A stretch of DNA of 8,212 bases, from the NCBI GenBank assembly GCA_046302815.1, contig JBKCHO010000122.1, forward strand, positions 1 through 8,212. The letters are read 5' to 3'. Position numbers and translations under genes: made by a program. Below, one piece after another: positions 7,201 through 8,212 of this stretch (its first letter is position 1; every line of letters begins with the position of its first letter). The DNA comes from JALRAP01 sp046302815. GTDB taxonomy: Bacteria > Bacteroidota > Bacteroidia > AKYH767-A > OLB10. A model generated the notes under the pieces. It was not told where the DNA came from, ran no database searches, and worked only from the letters and a program-made list of their open reading frames with translations.

Positions 7201-8212
7201 TGGTCGAACCTCCAAAAAAAACATTACCTAAAACATCCGTCTTAACAGAATAACCGAAATCATCATAATTACCACCGTAGTATGTGGACCAAATCCTATT
7301 CCCTAAACTGTCAAACTTCACCAAAAACGCATCTGCCAAAGAACTTTTTGTCGATTGATGAATCGGGCTTCCTCCTGCAATTCCATTGGTGGACAAGGTG
7401 TTTCCAGTAACATACAGATTACCTGAAATGTCATGCGTTATACTGGCTCCAAAGTCATTTGCACTTCCGCCAAAATAAGTAGACCACACTAGAAAACCAT
7501 TGGTATTGAAGGAGGCAACAAATGCATCGTAGGTGCCTCCTCCAAATGCGGACTGAAATCCTCCATTGTTGATGGCATTGGCAGAGGCCGTTTCTCCCGT
7601 TATACATATCCTACCAGTAGGCGAAATAGAAATTGCTCTTGAATAATCATCTTGAGACCCTCCGAAATAAGTGGTCCAAAGTCGTGCACCCGAAGTGGAG
7701 AACTTGGTAATATAGGCATCACCGTTTTGACCATAAACTTGCTGATGAACACCCGCGGTTGCCACACCTGTGGTGGAAAAAGTATATCCAGACATGAAGA
7801 CATTGCCCGAAGCATCGATAGCGACACAGGTTCCATAATCATCAGCGCTACCGCCGAAATAAGTGGACCAAGTGACTATTGGATCAATACGAAGCTCTTT
7901 GTTCTCATCATACTTGGCTATTTCAAAGGAAACCGTTTTGCCGTCAAGCCTATATCCCGATTTTATAAGTTCATTGCTTTGAAATACCGAAGGCCTGCCG
8001 TCGTTTATGACTCCACCATCTGTGTTTATTATCAACTCCCCTTCTTCATTCACCCTTAGGCTATTGGCGTGGTCATACAACATTCGGATATCCCTGGGGT
8101 TACCACCAGGCTTGACCATGAAATCATATTTGATTCCTTCCACATCTGAATAAATTACCCAATCGATGTTGGGATAAATGTCACGAACTAAAATCTTTTC
8201 AAATGTTGGTAC
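1220..8212 (-). CDS. Giant T9SS-secreted multidomain surface protein (SBBP propeller, Ig-like array, dockerin-like), 5' partial
   Basis: The frame is open for 2330 codons from the window edge to a TGA at 1220-1222, so the N-terminus and signal peptide lie outside. A GTG at 8141-8143 could be taken as a start, but the 23 upstream codons continue the conserved domain (VRDIYPNIDWVIYSDVEG), so it is internal. Domains by residue from the window edge: DUF7948-like tail 1-114; seven SBBP propeller repeats about 115-562; Ig-like modules about 565-1827, with a DNRLRE-like insert at 805-975; cohesin-like about 1830-1983; dockerin-like about 1985-2071; second cohesin-like about 2108-2238; T9SS type A sorting domain 2251-2330. 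From family knowledge, such proteins cross the inner membrane by Sec and the outer membrane by T9SS, and are then anchored or released. No enzyme motif is visible. An adhesive or carbohydrate-binding scaffold role is inference. The next gene, 80 bp downstream, shares its N-terminal domain. Domain calls at family level are firm for the propeller, Ig modules and sorting tail, and weaker for the cohesin-like parts. Confidence 0.95.
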   Translation of the reverse strand, partial: VPTFEKILVRDIYPNIDWVIYSDVEGIKYDFMVKPGGNPRDIRMLYDHANSLRVNEEGELIINTDGGVINDGRPSVFQSNELIKSGYRLDGKTVSFEIAKYDENKELRIDPIVTWSTYFGGSADDYGTCVAIDASGNVFMSGYTFSTTGVATAGVHQQVYGQNGDAYITKFSTSGARLWTTYFGGSQDDYSRAISISPTGRICITGETASANAINNGGFQSAFGGGTYDAFVASFNTNGFLVWSTYFGGSANDFGASITHDISGNLYVTGNTLSTNGIAGGSPIHQSTKSSLADAFLVKFDSLGNRIWSTYYGGNYDDFGYSVKTDVLGNVFFGGSTKSSSGMATSGAYDVSASSTTGANSDGFLVKFNSSGARVFGTYYGGTSNDLIRSIAIDVGGNIFVTGETSSTASIASGVFQPTIGGLADAFASKFASTGASLLWGTYCGGPSNDYGYSAAVDTSGNFYLSGFTASSTGISSSGFQNSFGGINDAFLFKFSTTGNRIWSTYLGGANGDFGNAIAFDLSNNLYMAGTTQSLAGISSTGAFQPSISGTVDGFLSRINPCDVAAIVTQPVGVTTCNATSSATFSLSAVGTGLTYQWQYSTAGGTFLSCSSNPIFSNTNTSTLSMLSISGYNNTNIRCVVTSTCGNTVTSSNALITIQTAPVVTTQPASVGYCTGQTSATISLVASGTGLTYAWQYSSDGGLNWFDCLSAPYSGVNTATLTISGTTTVMSGQVGYIFRCRVSGTCTPSTLSNSVAFLQSTPANITTNPANQSVCSNQSALFTVASTGTQLTYQWQYSTTAGATNASLVIPSTGISGSYATGSVSSAGAKSDGNLVNLLPSTGNRGWAKFNLSSIPSNATITNASLTFTTYNTTTANIANNIYGFTGDPSTIAGTTLYSNCASGGAIATPVAWNVNTTTTIPLNAAGLSFLNANIGTNNANIGFVRGSTATVVYNIYGYASTSRPQLTVNYTVPQTFLPCSTSNFVGYTNDSLTVVNPSLVSNYYFRCIVTGGCAPADTSTLAQLNVSTAPTITSQPPNRNVCSNAPNNTTTFSVVASGTPLTYRWQFSSNAGASFADCNNTLYYPSGYQSATLTVSNIPTTFNGYLYRCVLSTPTCASINSNSATLTVQTAPTITITSQPLASVTTCSAVPTSMSFTASSSGTLTYQWQEFSSVTGIWSNVTNGGIYGFSGATTSTLSISSPAVAISGNYYRCLITSTACSVITTTNIVLLTVNQTTAITAQPPSIKAVCVAAATTISTTAIGGSLFYSWSYSTNNGSTYSAVPIGGANNFSGVSSATLSIGSAQSSLNGAIFKCQISGSCGIVTSSNCTLSVVNTPVINTQPPAVFYQCQGGSTSLTLSAVGSGLTYQWQYSSNGTTFTNVPAQAPFSNTTGSVLGISPGTSYNGYYFRCVLGSSCGSSVTSNVSQLAVASNPSVTINGSFTVCQGSAATLNATPGFSYLWSNGSTTATINPTTSGNYTVTATNSAGCSGFSSQLVTIHPNPSPTISGTSTICSGSSTVFTAPPGYSGYNWSTGTTTQSISVNTANTYTVTVTDANGCTGTASRALTVNASPTPTIQGSTSICAGSTTTWSTTTTYSGYNWSTGSTAPSITVSTSGSYFVTVTNANGCTGVASQTLTVGGTLPSITSQPVPVSVCPLQSATFSVTASGTGLTYQWQYRTSSTGSWINCSNGSNYAGVTTNTLTVSNLSGLNNYRYRCIVYNNCLLSTNSFEAILTVNQGSAPTITANGTSSNPVTINLGNAVALQLNGSISTTNPNISWSPTSGLSSTTIANPIATPSVNTQYTATFTNTFGCTQTASIQINVNNLTNAGTISVVSGTGVSSFNIFDTLQVRVQLTNATNIYGAYAKLKYFGPLAPYLTYVGYIPGTLLGPIPPVITNAPVLTSTGYDFGMNKSGTVPGYSGSGTFYTFLFKPNNIPTSLLNSQVCFYLDNLSITSPPPAGNALGLVNQGPYCFNFTNQVNVWPGDLDNNKTVNTSDILKIGIFYNSTGPVRPNANLQWVAQSATLWGNNASTPNSDAYKVFADGNGDGIINNADQTSVGFNMGKIHAYAAPLDSLLDGSGFNRTSSTGNLLVTPTPGYVNTSQLPQQVELDVSLANSNGTLNNLYGISFDITADTNVFDLQNTTFDYTGSIFGAPSQDFLSIEYVSNGVVSVGMTRFNNASINGNGVLCKVRLNTLSSLNYPDTNLVFTGTVVAANDSSGVPYAINPSTVQVPYGSTAGLSEDGSMSDVRVYPNPANEYVQVQMVKEVMVREIRVVDQTGRVAISKSINKSIKTTRMDVSRLISGVYTIQVISDDQRINQRRLNIIK
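1223..1462 (-). other. T9SS type A C-terminal sorting domain
   Basis: The last 80 residues open with DVRVYPNPANEYVQVQM, continue with VREIRVVDQTGRVAISKSI and MDVSRLISGVYTIQVISDD, and end in INQRRLNIIK. This is the classic por-secretion-tail layout (YPNPA, D-x-x-GR-V, L-x-x-G-x-Y-x-x-x-V, basic end). From family knowledge the tail is recognised by the T9SS translocon and removed by the PorU sortase as cargo reaches the surface. It identifies the organism as a T9SS-bearing Bacteroidota member. Confidence 0.95.
1500..1891 (-). other. Cohesin-like beta-sandwich domain, second copy
   Basis: Residues about 2108-2238 start PQQVELDVSLANSNGTLNNL and contain YGISFDITADTNVFD, LSIEYVSNGVVSVGMTRFNN, GNGVLCKVRL and LVFTGTVVAANDS. 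The order of a beta strand, YGISFDI strand, VFD turn, a G-V-VSVGMTR strand, G-N/S-G-VLC-x-V and a final strand ending in a DSSG turn follows the cohesin pattern more clearly than the first copy. It lies between the calcium loops and the sorting tail. The ligand is unknown. Confidence 0.55.
2000..2260 (-). other. Dockerin-like segment with two EF-type calcium loops
   Basis: The segment begins WPGDLDNNKTVNTSD and ends near MGKIHAY. Loop 1 (2251-2216, residues 1988-1999) reads D-L-D-N-N-K-T-V-N-T-S-D; loop 2 (2077-2042, residues 2046-2057) reads D-G-N-G-D-G-I-I-N-N-A-D. Both place oxygen side chains at positions 1, 3, 5, 9 and 12, as in type I dockerin calcium sites, each followed by a short helix-like stretch. 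The 46-residue spacer between loops, containing TGPVRPNANLQWVAQ, is longer than in classical dockerins and is typical of a form seen in Bacteroidota secreted proteins. A structural, calcium-stabilised role within the chain is more likely than cellulosome docking. Confidence 0.75.
2261..2725 (-). other. Cohesin-like beta-sandwich domain, first copy
   Basis: Residues about 1830-1983 open with AGTISVVSGTG and FDTLQVRVQLTNATNIYGAY, followed by alternating beta segments and YTFLFKPNNIP, and close at VCFYLDNLSIT with GPYCFNF before the calcium-loop segment. The layout of a VxVxLTNATNIYGAYxxLKY strand pair, a bulky middle and a late YxFxFK strand resembles cohesin or related carbohydrate-binding folds. 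No catalytic residues can be named. Alternative: an unnamed beta domain that regularly precedes the VWPGD segment in Bacteroidota secreted proteins. Confidence 0.5.
2732..6520 (-). repeat. Array of about twelve Ig-like modules
   Basis: Module starts, by pattern: about 6514, 6232, 5929, 5125, 4819, 4501, 4204, 3913, 3706, 3496, 3286 and 2986. Modules 1-7 and 11 are long (about 97-106 residues, except the third, which carries an insert) and follow I-x-x-QP-x(5-7)-C ... LTYQWQYS ... ATLTIS ... YYFRC-x(4-7)-C. Modules 8-10 are short (69-70 residues), with CxGSxxT, a Y-x-WS-T/N-G core, a YTVTVT strand and an NGC or AGC turn. Module 12 is a divergent form with NISWSPTSGLSS and GCTQTAS. All are rich in Ser, Thr, Asn and Gly and free of membrane segments. 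The array probably forms a long stalk that holds the propeller away from the anchored C-terminus; this is inference. Confidence 0.85.
5288..5800 (-). other. DNRLRE-like domain inserted inside the third Ig-like module
   Basis: About 171 residues (805-975) interrupt Ig-like module 3 just after LTYQWQYSTTAGAT; the Ig pattern resumes at TFLPCSTSNFVGYTNDSLTV. The inserted piece contains GNRGWAKFNLSSIPSNATI followed by a TNASLTFTTYNT strand, IYGFTGDPS, an AWNVNTT strand and a closing YGYASTSRPQLTVNYTVP. This matches the general shape of DNRLRE/CBM96-type domains (FDLSSIP-x-G/N-ATI near the start, RP-x-L-x-V-x-Y at the end), which are often linked to carbohydrate binding. The domain name is pattern recognition and needs a profile search. 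Confidence 0.7.
6521..7870 (-). repeat. Seven SBBP-type beta-propeller repeats
   Basis: Seven tandem protein repeats start at 7870, 7678, 7486, 7291, 7087, 6895 and 6706, with lengths of about 64, 64, 65, 68, 64, 63 and 62 residues. Each opens with W-S/T/G-TY-x-GG (FGTYYGG in the fifth), followed by an acidic turn (DDYG, NDFG, GDFG), a D-x-x-GN-(L/V/F)-(Y/F) strand with G-x-T, a variable Ser/Thr/Gly loop, and D-(A/G)-F-(L/V)-x-K-F to close. Seven units fit one closed seven-bladed propeller. The array ends in RINPCD and passes into the first Ig-like module. From family knowledge SBBP repeats are extracellular; the ligand is unknown. Confidence 0.9.
7871..8212 (-). other. C-terminal part of a DUF7948-like domain
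   Basis: The first 114 residues of the partial giant protein hold the second half of the domain that usually precedes SBBP repeats. Visible landmarks are VRDIYPNIDW, GIKYDFMVKPGGNPRDIRM, a LRVNEEGELII hairpin, GYRLDGKTVSFEIAKYD and the closing ELRIDP just before the first propeller repeat. The same landmarks occur in the same order in the next gene (YKNLYPGVDLEF, FKYQFVVKPGADP, NQLVIDP). Roughly 150 or more residues plus a signal peptide should lie beyond the window edge, judging by that neighbour. Confidence 0.8.

Noticed and set aside
7652..8059. Plus-strand open frame of 135 codons
   Set aside because: It lies entirely opposite the conserved propeller and DUF7948 coding sequence, has no recognisable domain, and follows from the repeat codon pattern of the other strand.
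8141..8143. GTG as the start codon of the giant gene
   Set aside because: The same frame stays open to the window edge, and the 23 preceding codons encode the conserved DUF7948 stretch VRDIYPNIDWVIYSDVEG. A start here would also leave a T9SS cargo without a signal peptide.

Overview
The window reads as a stretch of a Bacteroidota chromosome or contig (Flavobacteriales, Chitinophagales or a similar group; the sequence does not decide which). The main evidence is a C-terminal type IX secretion (T9SS) sorting domain, N-terminal DUF7948-type domains, an A-rich leader without a Shine-Dalgarno sequence, and moderate GC content. All supportable coding is on the minus strand, and both genes run off the window.

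Layout in the direction of transcription (high to low coordinates). From 8212 to 1220 lies one uninterrupted frame of 2330 codons, open at the window edge. It encodes a giant multidomain secreted protein. Its modules in order are: the tail of a DUF7948-like domain (8212-7871), seven SBBP-type beta-propeller repeats (7870-6521), about twelve Ig-like modules (about 6520-2732), a cohesin-like beta domain (2725-2261), a dockerin-like segment with two calcium loops (2260-2000), a second cohesin-like beta domain (about 1891-1500) and a T9SS type A sorting domain (1462-1223). The third Ig module is split by an inserted DNRLRE-like domain of about 170 residues. An 80-bp AT-rich gap (1140-1219) follows, with a weak hairpin over the stop codon. 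A second gene then starts at 1139 and is still open at base 1. It has a signal peptide, a complete DUF7948-like domain and the start of a different beta-propeller.

The two genes look like tandem paralogues that share their N-terminal architecture but carry different propellers and, probably, different tails. The likely role is a pair of large cell-surface or released proteins (adhesin or carbohydrate-binding scaffold) exported through Sec and then T9SS. No catalytic domain is visible in either product, so function beyond secretion and binding is inference. No RNA gene, mobile element, CRISPR array or plus-strand gene is supported.

The points most worth a second look are the domain inserted inside an Ig repeat, the cohesin/dockerin/cohesin block, and a rise in GC that begins inside the dockerin-like segment and covers most of the C-terminal end of the giant gene.
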